DNA of 64,000 bases, from the NCBI GenBank assembly GCA_963700705.1, contig CAVOYQ010000010.1, positions 388,021 to 452,020 of the forward strand, read 5' to 3'. Below the pieces are notes generated by a model. It ran no database searches, was not told the origin of the DNA, and saw only the letters and a list, made by a program, of their open reading frames with translations. How positions within the stretch are numbered: the first letter of the stretch is position 1; each line of letters opens with the position of its first letter. Both the position numbers and the translations under genes were made by a program. This document shows, in pieces, positions 29,767-38,285 of the stretch. This stretch comes from JAHEFT01 sp963700705. Lineage in GTDB: Bacteria; Pseudomonadota; Gammaproteobacteria; Xanthomonadales; SZUA-36.

Positions 29767-30258
29767 ATGAACCTTTCTGAAGACGTTTTGGTTGGCATCG
29801 CGGGAGTCGCAATTACTCTGATCGGATTTAGCGGCGTGGTGACGTCATTAGGACGTCAGGGCTCTGGCGAGTGGAGCCCAGCAGAAACACTTCAGCTAAG
29901 GACCTTGATCGACCCGAGCATAGTGACTCTTTTCGCCGCATTTGTTCCCATTGGCCTCGGTCTGATCACCGAAAACTCTGAAATAGTCTGGCGTGCGTCT
30001 AATTTAGCGGTGTTCGTTGGGCACGTGTTGGGCTTTACCGCATTTCTTCGCAGAGGATCAACTGACACGGTCCTATTCAGCCAAAAGGCATGGTCTGTCG
30101 CGACAGTGATTGTATTGCTTGGAACGCTGGGTAGCGCTTTGGGGTTACTACCATGGCATCAGTTCACATTCTTGCTGGGGCTTGCCCTGGGTATCGGAGT
30201 GAGTCTGCAAAACTTCTATCTCTTGTTGTTTCCGTCGAGCCAAACTTCAAACGAATGA
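29767..30258 (+). CDS. four-TM membrane protein of unknown function
   Basis: 163 residues. The first helix (LVGIAGVAITLIGFSGVV) has a glycine-rich face, followed by GRQGSGEWSPAETLQLRTLID and helices near residues 57-75, 78-95, 115-135 and 136-155. It resembles widespread small proteins with an N-terminal 'GiAgiaiTLiGFsGvv' helix, of unknown role. No clear ribosome site before ATG 29767. It lies between R5 and R6. Confidence 0.68.
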   Translation: MNLSEDVLVGIAGVAITLIGFSGVVTSLGRQGSGEWSPAETLQLRTLIDPSIVTLFAAFVPIGLGLITENSEIVWRASNLAVFVGHVLGFTAFLRRGSTDTVLFSQKAWSVATVIVLLGTLGSALGLLPWHQFTFLLGLALGIGVSLQNFYLLLFPSSQTSNE

Positions 30259-30270
30259 TTTCACAAAAAC

Positions 30271-30398
30271 AGCTTTTGGCCGAACTGAGAACTGAACTCC
30301 CCTGAGATTCAAGCCCAGGGGAGTTCTGCTATACGTTGAACAGGAGAATTGGTGACTGAGGTGGCTACTTGGGCTGCTTACGACCCAATCCTGAACTT
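30271..30398 (+). repeat. array repeat R6, central palindrome replaced by another hairpin
   Basis: The left box CTTTTGGCCGAACTGAGAAC and the right box CTGCTTACGACCC are kept. The centre is a different hairpin, with arms GAACTCCCCTG (30294-30304) and its complement (30316-30326). Conservation of a hairpin despite sequence replacement hints that structure matters. Confidence 0.7.
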
Positions 30399-30476
30399 CT
30401 GAATTTGCCCTATATCATTCCGAATCGAAAAAAAGTTTTTCAGAGTGCCTGCTCTGTGCTGTGATAAATAGCAGGG

Positions 30477-31628
30477 ATGGAAATTGTCATGTTTCAGCGC
30501 GTCACCCTGCCTTTCATTGCTAGTGTTATTGTCGTCGCTTGTTCTGGTGTCGAACCAATACCGATTTACACACCGGAGGATTTTGGGCTGGGCTTGAGTA
30601 GCGCAGCATTTTCTCCGAGTGGCCAATTGGCTGCTGTTGCAAATTTCAATACTGTTTGGATTCTCGATACCATCTCAATGAAGAAGCTGATGTCTTTTTC
30701 TGGCTTCTATCGCTTCGGAACGAACAACACTCTGGTTTTCATTAACGAAAACTCTATCGCGTCCACCGCAAAAATAGATGATTCGGGCGGGGAAGATTTC
30801 CACGCAGCGGTAAATATCTTCAATATTCGGGATCAATTTTCCGATCCTCTCGTTATCGCTTTGCCGGAACTTGGGCGCTATGCCATCTCCCTTAGCCACT
30901 CGGCCGAGACAGGTGCACTGGCCGTAGGCGGAGGAAATGGAGCCGTAGTGTTGCTGCAGCCGAATGCGGCAGGCGGCTATAAAAAAAGAAAATTGCCAGG
31001 GCTCAGTGGTCCGGTACTGGACATTGTATTCAGCCGTGACGGCAAGATGCTCGCTGCAGGTGGCGTGCATCCCAGCGTGCCAATCTGGAGTACCGAGTCG
31101 TTCCAGGAAGTTGGTTCGCTCCCAGTAAATGGAAATGTCTACGACTTGGATTTGATAGCCGATAAAAAAACTCTACTCGTAGCTGGCGACGAGTTGGGGT
31201 TATGGAAGTTCTTGAGTGAAGAAGAATTGGAAACAATAAACAACCCATCGCTTGCTGGTGACTACATTACAGTTGGCACCGCCGTTGCGGTCTACACGTT
31301 TCTTGCCATATTGGCAGGAGGGCAAGGAGGCGGGCTGCCCATTGGTGGATCTTCGCTGGAACCCGATTACGGGTTTTGCACTCGCGTGACCGATGTCTCA
31401 CCTTCGGGGGAATACGTGGTGGATGTGGACTCAGGAATTACAAAGGAAAAAATACGTGTTATTGATATCGCCAGCGGTGACATTATCGTGAAACTGAATC
31501 CCCGTGGTGGCCGAACTTGCGGCGCCGCATTCAATCCAGACGGTACCAAATTACTGATTGCCAATAACCGGGTAGCGCGCCTATACGACACCACTGCCTG
31601 GACTCACGAGGATTTTGACTTCAATTGA
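30477..31628 (+). CDS. beta-propeller (WD40-like) lipoprotein
   Basis: 383 residues. A lipoprotein signal (lipobox region VIVVACSG, Cys near residue 22) precedes a repeat-rich beta structure: LSSAAFSPSGQLAAVANFNTVWILD, GPVLDIVFSRDGKMLAAGG, VTDVSPSGEYVVDVDSG and CGAAFNPDGTKLLIANN. About six WD40-like blades are plausible. ATG 30489 gives a more typical signal than ATG 30477. It is probably attached to the outer membrane or periplasmic face and used for binding. It stands alone between R6 and R7. Confidence 0.75.
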   Translation: MEIVMFQRVTLPFIASVIVVACSGVEPIPIYTPEDFGLGLSSAAFSPSGQLAAVANFNTVWILDTISMKKLMSFSGFYRFGTNNTLVFINENSIASTAKIDDSGGEDFHAAVNIFNIRDQFSDPLVIALPELGRYAISLSHSAETGALAVGGGNGAVVLLQPNAAGGYKKRKLPGLSGPVLDIVFSRDGKMLAAGGVHPSVPIWSTESFQEVGSLPVNGNVYDLDLIADKKTLLVAGDELGLWKFLSEEELETINNPSLAGDYITVGTAVAVYTFLAILAGGQGGGLPIGGSSLEPDYGFCTRVTDVSPSGEYVVDVDSGITKEKIRVIDIASGDIIVKLNPRGGRTCGAAFNPDGTKLLIANNRVARLYDTTAWTHEDFDFN

Positions 31629-31660
31629 GTTATTTCGCGCGACCTGTCGTCTGCCAATGA

Positions 31661-31790
31661 CCGGTCCTGGCCGATAGGAGAACTCAACAACCACCGATTC
31701 CTAAACTGAATCAGTTCCGCTATCCGCCTGGAAGCGGTCATTAACATGACTTAAGGGTGAAGGGCCGCTTCCGACCCGGAGCTGAACTTG
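31661..31790 (+). repeat. array repeat R7 (subtype d)
   Basis: Contains GGCCGATAGGAGAACTCAAC, CAGTTCCGCTATCCGCCTGG and GGCCGCTTCCGACCC. About 100 bases are identical to R13 at 40514-40640, 8.8 kb away. Confidence 0.85.
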
Positions 31791-31893
31791 TTGACGCCTC
31801 ACGAGTGACCTCCACTAACAGTCATGAGCAGACATTCGTTTGAGGCATCCTTTGACTCAAGGTCCCGTTCGAAATCTTGAGCGCCGGTCGCGA

Positions 31894-32940
31894 CTATTCC
31901 TTCTCGGGTAGCCTCCTTTCCGCCCAATCCTCATGGAACTTCCATTCTTCTTCAGGACTATCCCAGGATTTTTGGGCGCTCATGTATGGCCACAACGCAT
32001 CGATAAACTGAACGATTTCGTCACGCGTATAGCTTTGCTCATGACCTATGTTGAGTGCCAGCATCTCTCTGATAGCCCATGCGATTGTCTCTCCCGCCCC
32101 ACCCTGAGACGCCACCAGATAACGACTTCTCGGATTCTCTTCGAACAAGGCTTGTTCAATCGCCCGGGCGACTGCATCCGGCGGCGTTTCCTCATTCTCA
32201 AAATCGGGTTCCAGTTTCTCCTTGCAGTTGCCAAGTATCTCTTGACGACGGTCTTCGAAATATCCCCAATCATCTCCCTTGTCTTGCAACAGTCGCTTGC
32301 AGTGTGTCAATCCCAATTCTGAGGCGAAATCACCTGGGTTTACCGCGGAAACGTGGACTCCAAGTCCCTGGAGTTCTTCAGCGAGCGAATCAGTCATCGC
32401 CTCAAGCGCGTGCTTGCTTCCCGCATAGACTCCGGCGGTGCCGGCGGACAGGATGCCGGAGATAGAGCTGATATTCACGATACGGCCTTTTGACTCTATG
32501 ATCATAGGTGCAAATGCTTTAGTGACCCGGAAGACACCGAACACATTGACGTCGAACTGGTATTGGAAGTCTGCTTCCGTTGCCACAATGATGGGCTTTT
32601 GGACGAATACACCGGCATTATTCACTAATCCCCAAAGCCCGCGACCCTGTTCCTTTATCAGCCTGACCGTCTCATCTATCTGTTCCTGCTTGGTCACATC
32701 AATGCGCACAGCCATTATGTTTTTGATCTTGTTCAGTTCGCTCATATCCGCGTCCTCGCGGGCGCCGGCGTATATAAAATAGCCCGCCGCGGCAAGATGC
32801 TCGGCAGTCGTCCGGCCGATGCCGGTCGTTGCGCCAGTGACGAGAACGGCCTTTTGAGCACCAAAATGACCGTCTGCGGTTACCGATGATAACGGCCACA
32901 GACTGACAAGAATCACCGTAATTGAAAAAATAATCTTCAT
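31894..32940 (-). CDS. short-chain dehydrogenase/reductase with N-terminal signal or anchor
   Basis: 348 residues. Classical SDR motifs: VLVTGATTGIGRTTAEHLA (cofactor), LVNNAGVFV, and the catalytic Ser-Tyr-Lys in NISSISGILS and VYAGSKHALEAM. The C-terminal 100 residues extend beyond the usual 250-residue core. The N-terminus (IIFSITVILVSLWPLSSVTADG) looks like a signal peptide or anchor, which is unusual because SDRs need NAD(P)H. It may be membrane-anchored facing the cytoplasm. Minus strand, alone between R7 and R8. Confidence 0.82.
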   Translation of the reverse strand: MKIIFSITVILVSLWPLSSVTADGHFGAQKAVLVTGATTGIGRTTAEHLAAAGYFIYAGAREDADMSELNKIKNIMAVRIDVTKQEQIDETVRLIKEQGRGLWGLVNNAGVFVQKPIIVATEADFQYQFDVNVFGVFRVTKAFAPMIIESKGRIVNISSISGILSAGTAGVYAGSKHALEAMTDSLAEELQGLGVHVSAVNPGDFASELGLTHCKRLLQDKGDDWGYFEDRRQEILGNCKEKLEPDFENEETPPDAVARAIEQALFEENPRSRYLVASQGGAGETIAWAIREMLALNIGHEQSYTRDEIVQFIDALWPYMSAQKSWDSPEEEWKFHEDWAERRLPEKE

Positions 32941-33097
32941 TATGATTTCTCACTTCGTTGTTCAAGCCAAGCAATGGTGTTGATGCTAAAAGCAACCCGC
33001 CAAACCCGCAACGATGGAACTGCCTTACAGATCAACTTAGTTGGCTTCGATTCGCACTGCCAGCCTCACTTTATCGAGGTCACCAACAGAGATCCGT

Positions 33098-33260
33098 GGT
33101 CAGAGTAAAGGGACAGAGTAAACTCTAAAACGACCGCAATTGGCCGATAGCGTCCCAACTTTCGCTGAAACTCTGGGTTGACAGATTTCCGCTATTCACC
33201 ACATAGCGGAATCTGGCCGCTCAGATCGCTAAGGGGCGCTTTCGACCGGTTACAGAATTT
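33098..33260 (+). repeat. array repeat R8 with GTCAGAGTAAA leader
   Basis: Starts with GTCAGAGTAAAGGGACAGAG, a leader also seen in R14, R15 and R16, then TTGGCCGATAG, TTTCCGCTATTCACCACATAGCGGAAT and CGCTTTCGACC. The 530-base gap 32941-33468 holds only this repeat and the next gene's leader. Confidence 0.75.
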
Positions 33261-33468
33261 CCTCAGCTTCAGAGCCAGACAGCAAAAAATGTATCCGGCC
33301 CCTTTTAGTTATCGGTGACAGGCGTTCACCTTGTGGGCTAAACTGCCGCAGATGCTTCTGATGCGGGTGATGAAATCCACCCTCGATGGGCGAGCGAAAA
33401 AAAAGCATTCAAAGGCATCTCTGCGTGATGGATCGACCCGACAACAAGAACTGGACAGGAGCATTACC

Positions 33469-35565
33469 ATGAATTTTTCTTTCTGCGGACTTTATCGGCT
33501 GGCGACTCTTTGTCTGATCCTGCTGATCTCGGCGCTGATGACTTCGCCTTTGCTGGCGGTAGACTGCACTTCAGCAGACATTGATCTCAACTCGCAAGCC
33601 GCGATTGACGACTTTCAGCTCACCTATGGACCCTGCGACACGGTCACTGGCGTTCTGACCATAGATGGTGCCGATATAGCCAATGTAGGCGGCCTGTCGG
33701 CCCTGACCAGCGTGGGCGACTCTCTGCAAATCTCCAACAATGCCGCCTTGACCAACCTGAACGGCCTGTCGGCCCTGACCAGCGTGGGCGGCTATCTGTC
33801 TATCTACATCAATGCCGCCTTGACCAACCTGGACGGCCTGTCGGCCCTGACCAGCGTGGGCCGCAATCTGATTATCCTCAACAATGCCGTCTTGACCAAC
33901 CTAAACGACCTGTCGGCCCTGACCAGCGTGGGTGGCTATCTGCATATCACCTCCAATGACACCTTGACCAATGTAGACGGCCTCTCGGCCCTGACCAGCG
34001 TGGGCGGCGAACTGAAGGTTACCGGCAATGCCGTCTTGACCGACGTAGACGGACTGTCGGCCCTGACCAGTGTGAGCAGTAATCTGGAGATTTCCGAAAA
34101 TGACGTCATGACCAACGTTGACGGCTTGTCGGCCCTGACCAGCGTGGGTGGCTATATGACATTCACCAGCAATGCTGTCTTGACCAACCTGGACGGCCTG
34201 TCGGCCCTGACCAGCGTGGGCAGCGATCTGACTATTCAAAGCAATGCCGCCTTGACCAACGTAGACGGCCTGTCGGCTCTGACCAGCGTGGGCGGCTATC
34301 TGTATATCAACAACAATGCCGCCTTGACCAACCTGAATGGCCTGTCGGCCCTGACCAGCCTCGGCGACGATCTGACTATTCAAAACAATGCCGTCTTGGC
34401 AAACGTAGACGGCCTGTCGGCCCTGACCAGCTTGGGCGACTTTCTGAACATCAACAACAATACCGCCTTGACCAACCTGGACGGCCTGTCATCATTAATC
34501 AGCGTGGGAACCGATGTAACCATACAAAATAACCCGCAACTGGCCGTGTGTTACGCACTGGCGCCGCTGCTGGACGATGTGGATGACGCACTCCCCGGCC
34601 CGGGCCCCGGCGCCGCCGGTATCCCGGACGTGGGCGGTGATGTGTTCCTCTCAAACAACCTGCCGGGCTGCAATACCGTGGCCCAGATCCTGGCGGTAAG
34701 ACCGCCGCAGGGCACCGCGGTTCTGGCCATTCAGAAGCGTTTCTCGGATGGCAACAACGACACCCCGGTGACGCTGAATTTGCAGTGCAGCACCGGCAGT
34801 TATGCTCCCGCGAGCGTGACGGTCTATCCGGATGACGCGGGTCAGCCGTGGGGTGACTACGGCATGATCGAGCACATCTTCGTGGTCTCGCAGATTGCGC
34901 TGGTCAATGGCGAAGGTGCAACCTGCACGGTCATGGAAGAACCGGTTGCCGGTTATGCCACGGAATACAAGTGCCCACCGGCAGACCAGCTGAGCACGGC
35001 TGATCCCTCGTGTGTGCCAGATGGCTACACGGTACCGGAAGACAACTACGCCTGTGCCTGGTCCGACGTGCAGGAAGGCGATTCCAATTATTGCCTGATC
35101 GTCAACGATCCGCTGCCAGCAGAAGTGGCTGTTACCAAGGTGTGGGATGTCAGCAACACCGGTGGTGAATACGTCAGCCGCGATGCCGAGATCAAGATCG
35201 GCTGCAGTGGTGAAATTGTCGACTCCACCTGGGAGAAAGGTAACTGGTCGTACAAGAAGTTCTACCTGGGTGAAGGCGACTACACCGATGGTATGGCCAC
35301 GGTAACTGTGCAGGTTATCCCGGACTACCCGTCCTCCGAGTGCTTCGCGGTGGAAGACGACGTCGACAGTTCGGTCGAGGTGACCAGTGACTGCGGTTCC
35401 TGGAACGAAGGTACGATGGAAGTGTCGGCCGGCGAGGGCGACAGTTGCACGATCACCAACACATTGTTCTTTGAAGGCATTCCGACGCTGAACCAGTACG
35501 GCCTGGCCCTCATGGCCCTGCTGATGCTGGGCATGGGCATGGTTGGCGTCAGGCGCTTTGTCTGA
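33469..35565 (+). CDS. surface beta-solenoid (L-domain-like repeats) protein with IPTL-CTERM sorting signal
   Basis: 698 residues from ATG 33469, with AGGAG eight bases upstream. A signal peptide ends near PLLAVDC. Residues about 75-362 are twelve 24-residue repeats built on GLSALTSVGxxLxIxxNAxLTNxD. A Cys-rich region follows with two transthyretin-like folds (AVLAIQKRF..., EVAVTKVWDVSN...). The end is PTLNQYGLALMALLMLG with a basic tail, the IPTL-CTERM sorting tripartite signal. It is likely displayed or released through an exosortase-like route. A paralogous N-terminus is at 44830. Flanked by R8 and a terminator. Confidence 0.88.
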   Translation: MNFSFCGLYRLATLCLILLISALMTSPLLAVDCTSADIDLNSQAAIDDFQLTYGPCDTVTGVLTIDGADIANVGGLSALTSVGDSLQISNNAALTNLNGLSALTSVGGYLSIYINAALTNLDGLSALTSVGRNLIILNNAVLTNLNDLSALTSVGGYLHITSNDTLTNVDGLSALTSVGGELKVTGNAVLTDVDGLSALTSVSSNLEISENDVMTNVDGLSALTSVGGYMTFTSNAVLTNLDGLSALTSVGSDLTIQSNAALTNVDGLSALTSVGGYLYINNNAALTNLNGLSALTSLGDDLTIQNNAVLANVDGLSALTSLGDFLNINNNTALTNLDGLSSLISVGTDVTIQNNPQLAVCYALAPLLDDVDDALPGPGPGAAGIPDVGGDVFLSNNLPGCNTVAQILAVRPPQGTAVLAIQKRFSDGNNDTPVTLNLQCSTGSYAPASVTVYPDDAGQPWGDYGMIEHIFVVSQIALVNGEGATCTVMEEPVAGYATEYKCPPADQLSTADPSCVPDGYTVPEDNYACAWSDVQEGDSNYCLIVNDPLPAEVAVTKVWDVSNTGGEYVSRDAEIKIGCSGEIVDSTWEKGNWSYKKFYLGEGDYTDGMATVTVQVIPDYPSSECFAVEDDVDSSVEVTSDCGSWNEGTMEVSAGEGDSCTITNTLFFEGIPTLNQYGLALMALLMLGMGMVGVRRFV
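33691..34554 (+). repeat. twelve exact-length 72-bp tandem repeats inside the solenoid gene
   Basis: Units begin at 33691 and recur every 72 bases to 34483, with GGCCTGTCGGCCCTGACC at the head of most. No unit is longer or shorter. Such in-frame repeats can expand or contract by slippage or recombination without breaking the gene. Confidence 0.9.
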
Positions 35566-35594
35566 TCAGCCCTGGCTGACATGCATTAAACCTG

Positions 35595-35628
35595 AACCCC
35601 GGGGCGGGCAACCACCCCGGGGTTTTTG
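35595..35628 (+). terminator. rho-independent terminator after the solenoid gene
   Basis: Perfect stem AACCCCGGGG (35595-35604) with CCCCGGGGTT (35615-35624), 10-base loop, followed by a T run. It lies 30 bases after the stop. Confidence 0.9.
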
Positions 35629-35650
35629 TTGGCTGCAGGCGGTGCGTGAT

Positions 35651-35760
35651 CTCCGCTCCTGGCCGAACTGAGTACTCAGCCAGCACTTGATCAGCTACAA
35701 AGACTGTTCTGCTTCAGGGCGCAGAACGGAACCGCGCTGAGAATTGAGAGATTCTCCGAG
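35651..35760 (+). repeat. array repeat R9, partial
   Basis: The left box CCGCTCCTGGCCGAACTGAG is intact; the rest (GTTCTGCTTCAGGGCGCAGAACGGAAC) is a different hairpin and the right box is lost. Confidence 0.55.
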
Positions 35761-35871
35761 ATCACCCCGTTGCAATCGCGCAAGGAATGGCGTTAACGCT
35801 ATACTATCGATGCCGTCTTTGAACAAGCAGACCATCGCAGTCCGTACAATCGATAGGAGGGAACGCTAATC

Positions 35872-36744
35872 GTGAATAAGGTCTCTCTGGTTAGGCGCTA
35901 TCCTCTCGTCAGCTATTTCTCGATGTGTTTTCTGATTGCCTGGTCCGTGTGGATCCCCGTTGGCATATTTGCGCCGGACAGTCCCGCGCTGACTCTTCCG
36001 GGCGCTTGGGCGCCAACGCTTGCAGCCCTTTTAATCACATTATTCACGGAAGGTCGTTCAGGCGTAAAGAACCTGCTAAGAGGCCTTTTGAAATGGCGCG
36101 TTGGAGTGCGGTTCTATGTCTTCGCCATCTTTGTCACGCTCGGTCTCTTGCTGCTTGCAATCGGCATAAACGTACTGTTGGGAGGCTCGCCTCCGGGAAT
36201 CGAAGCTATCGCTGCCCGGTTTGGAATTCCAAGTGAGCAAGCACTTCTGTTCATCGCGATCTCTCCGCTCGTCTTCATCACGACTATCTTTGCCGGAGGC
36301 CCAATAGCTGAAGAACTTGGTTGGCGCGGGTACGCCCAGTCCCGGATGCAGGCACGGACGGGTGCCGCTTTCGCGGGACTGGCCATCGGATTTATCTGGA
36401 GTCTATGGCACCTCCCAATGTTCTTGTTCTTCCCTTCGGTGACCGGCCAGTTGCCAATCGAGTACTACATTCCATTAATCAGTGCCATGGGCGTTCTTTT
36501 TGCGTGGCTCTACAACCGAACCGGTGGCAGTGTGCTGCTATGTGTCTTGTTTCACGCTGGTATCAATTTTGCCCTCGGCGTTGTAGGAGTAGAGGCGCTG
36601 ATGGCAAGCAAGCTCTTGCTTACGATTCTGTTGATCCTGACGGTGGTCCTGGCCATGGTCTTGTACCGGCGAATTCGGTCGATAAAAACACTTCTATCTC
36701 CATCGCACTCGGGAGCGCAGGGTTCGAAGGGGTTCTCAGGTTGA
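35872..36744 (+). CDS. CPBP-family intramembrane metalloprotease (CAAX protease-like)
   Basis: 290 residues with about seven to eight membrane helices. The three active-site motifs are in order: EELGWRGYAQ (EExxxR), SLWHLPMF (His) and VLFHAGIN (HxxxN). GTG start at 35872 with AGGAGG upstream. Bacterial CPBP proteins cleave or protect membrane peptides, sometimes in bacteriocin immunity; no peptide gene is seen nearby. Alone between repeats R9 and the fragments at 36765. Confidence 0.9.
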   Translation: MNKVSLVRRYPLVSYFSMCFLIAWSVWIPVGIFAPDSPALTLPGAWAPTLAALLITLFTEGRSGVKNLLRGLLKWRVGVRFYVFAIFVTLGLLLLAIGINVLLGGSPPGIEAIAARFGIPSEQALLFIAISPLVFITTIFAGGPIAEELGWRGYAQSRMQARTGAAFAGLAIGFIWSLWHLPMFLFFPSVTGQLPIEYYIPLISAMGVLFAWLYNRTGGSVLLCVLFHAGINFALGVVGVEALMASKLLLTILLILTVVLAMVLYRRIRSIKTLLSPSHSGAQGSKGFSG

Positions 36745-36764
36745 CCAGATCAAGCCTGGCCCGG

Positions 36765-37025
36765 TTAGGCTGTTGAAGGTCGCTTCCGATCCGGAGCGGA
36801 ACAAAAAAGCGGGAAATATCCCATTCTGCCTTCTATAGTGCCGCGATGTTCAGACTCCTTCGGCACGCACCTTGTGGGAGCTGATAAAGCAGTTGATCAA
36901 TTTGAATTACCCATCCGGTGGGCTTGAAGACGAATTGGTGAACCGCCCCGACTTTACCGGAGACTCTTTTGTGTGAGTGGAATGCCCCGGGTACGGCGGA
37001 CACTTCCGACCCAACTCGAAACTTA
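36765..37025 (+). repeat. two right-box fragments of the array repeat (R10)
   Basis: AGGTCGCTTCCGATCCGGAG near 36775 and CACTTCCGACCCAACTCG near 37003 both match the right box; no left box is present. The 36745-37198 gap contains only these. An open frame on the minus strand (36833-37195) has no features of a real gene. Confidence 0.5.
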
Positions 37026-37198
37026 TTGGGTAGGAGCGGAACTCTATCGTTTGAGTTGGCGATCTCCAAGTTCAACCCGAAGAGGAAGATCGCATCCTTT
37101 AGGATAGAATGAAAGCACATGACTCGAAGCGGACGGTCGCTCACGTCTCGATCAATCCATTTCTTAATATCACTACCTAAGCTATTAAAGGTCAACGC

Positions 37199-37978
37199 AT
37201 GATCCTCCGACGTATCTCAGAAAACGTAAGATCACAGAATTGGTTCGCGGTGGCGGTTGAATTTATCATCGTTGTTGTCGGCGTATTTATGGGCCTACAG
37301 GTTCAGGATTGGAATGAAGCACGCAAAGAACGCGTCGAAGAGCACGTTCTGCTCAGCCGCCTTCATGTGGAAGTACTGGAACTACTCGAGACACAGCGCG
37401 AAGAATTGATGGGCCTGAGTGAGCGAGCCGGCGTTTTGATGGGTGTCAATCCCGTACTGTTTTCGCAGGAGCCATTGCGCGTCATTTCCAACTTGGAGTG
37501 TGATCATATTGCGGCGTCACACGTCTTTAGACGGTCGCCGGACGAGCTGCCAGTTCTTGATGAGATGTTATCCACCGGACGGTTTGACGTGTTGCAGGAT
37601 GAAGACATCAAAGAGCATTTGCGTGATTACGTGTTATTTCGCGGGCGCGCACGCGCTTACTATGAGGAAGCTACCAACGAGCTATTTCGATTACACAGCC
37701 GATTCCCAGATCTCATAGCAGTCGGTCGGGTGCCAATAGAAGCCGGGCATGTCGGGGGTTGGACCAGACTAAGCAGCTTAGGATTCCGATGGGACCCTGT
37801 TTGTGACGGCGAGAAGATGCGAGCAAGCCAGGCGTTTCTCAACGAGTATGTCGATAACCTGAGCCGAATCGGATCAATGATCCTGTTTACCGAACAGCGT
37901 CAGGAACATTTGGAAGAACTCGAGTCCGCGCTATCTGCGCGGCTCGGCGTTACAGCAATTTCGGGATCGCAGGAGTAA
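37199..37978 (+). CDS. DUF6090-like single-TM anchored protein
   Basis: 259 residues. One N-terminal membrane helix (VEFIIVVVGVFMGLQVQDWNE) leads to a charged helix (ARKERVEEHVLLSRLHVEV) and a helical domain including PVLDEMLSTGRFDVLQDEDIKEH. This is the full-length form in the window. Function unknown. It lies between R10 and R11. Confidence 0.78.
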   Translation: MILRRISENVRSQNWFAVAVEFIIVVVGVFMGLQVQDWNEARKERVEEHVLLSRLHVEVLELLETQREELMGLSERAGVLMGVNPVLFSQEPLRVISNLECDHIAASHVFRRSPDELPVLDEMLSTGRFDVLQDEDIKEHLRDYVLFRGRARAYYEEATNELFRLHSRFPDLIAVGRVPIEAGHVGGWTRLSSLGFRWDPVCDGEKMRASQAFLNEYVDNLSRIGSMILFTEQRQEHLEELESALSARLGVTAISGSQE

Positions 37979-38000
37979 GTTCACTTTAGACCTGCGTGTC

Positions 38001-38127
38001 CGCTTCTGGCCGAACTGAGAACAAGTCGACCCTGAAATTGGTGGCTAGATCTGTTCCGCTACTCGCCCGATAGCAGAAATTCCAGGTTACAGAGCCAGAT
38101 ACTCCGAGAACGACCCATTGCAGAACT
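38001..38127 (+). repeat. array repeat R11
   Basis: CGCTTCTGGCCGAACTGAGA, TGTTCCGCTACTCGCCCGATAGCAGAA, and a right box GAACGACCCATTGCAGAAC. Uniform orientation with the others. Confidence 0.78.
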
Positions 38128-38285
38128 CCAATTCACCTGGACCTGAGTTTTTTAGGATCGCTCCGTAATCTTGGTAATTTAAGTTGGCGGGAGAGTCAAT
38201 TTGACGCCCTATTTTAGTGCCCTATACTCATGACATGAGCAAGAAGTAATTAGCAGACCGATTCAAAACATTTTATGGTCAAGAA

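Noticed and set aside
33691..34554. CRISPR-like array of 72-bp periodic repeats
   Set aside because: The period is coding, in frame, and gives 24-residue protein repeats; there are no spacers and no cas genes.
35872..36744. CPBP protease as bacteriocin immunity system
   Set aside because: No small peptide precursor, transporter or modification enzyme lies next to it.
36833..37195. 120-codon minus-strand frame
   Set aside because: Overlaps right-box repeat fragments, lacks a ribosome site and has no recognisable composition or motif.
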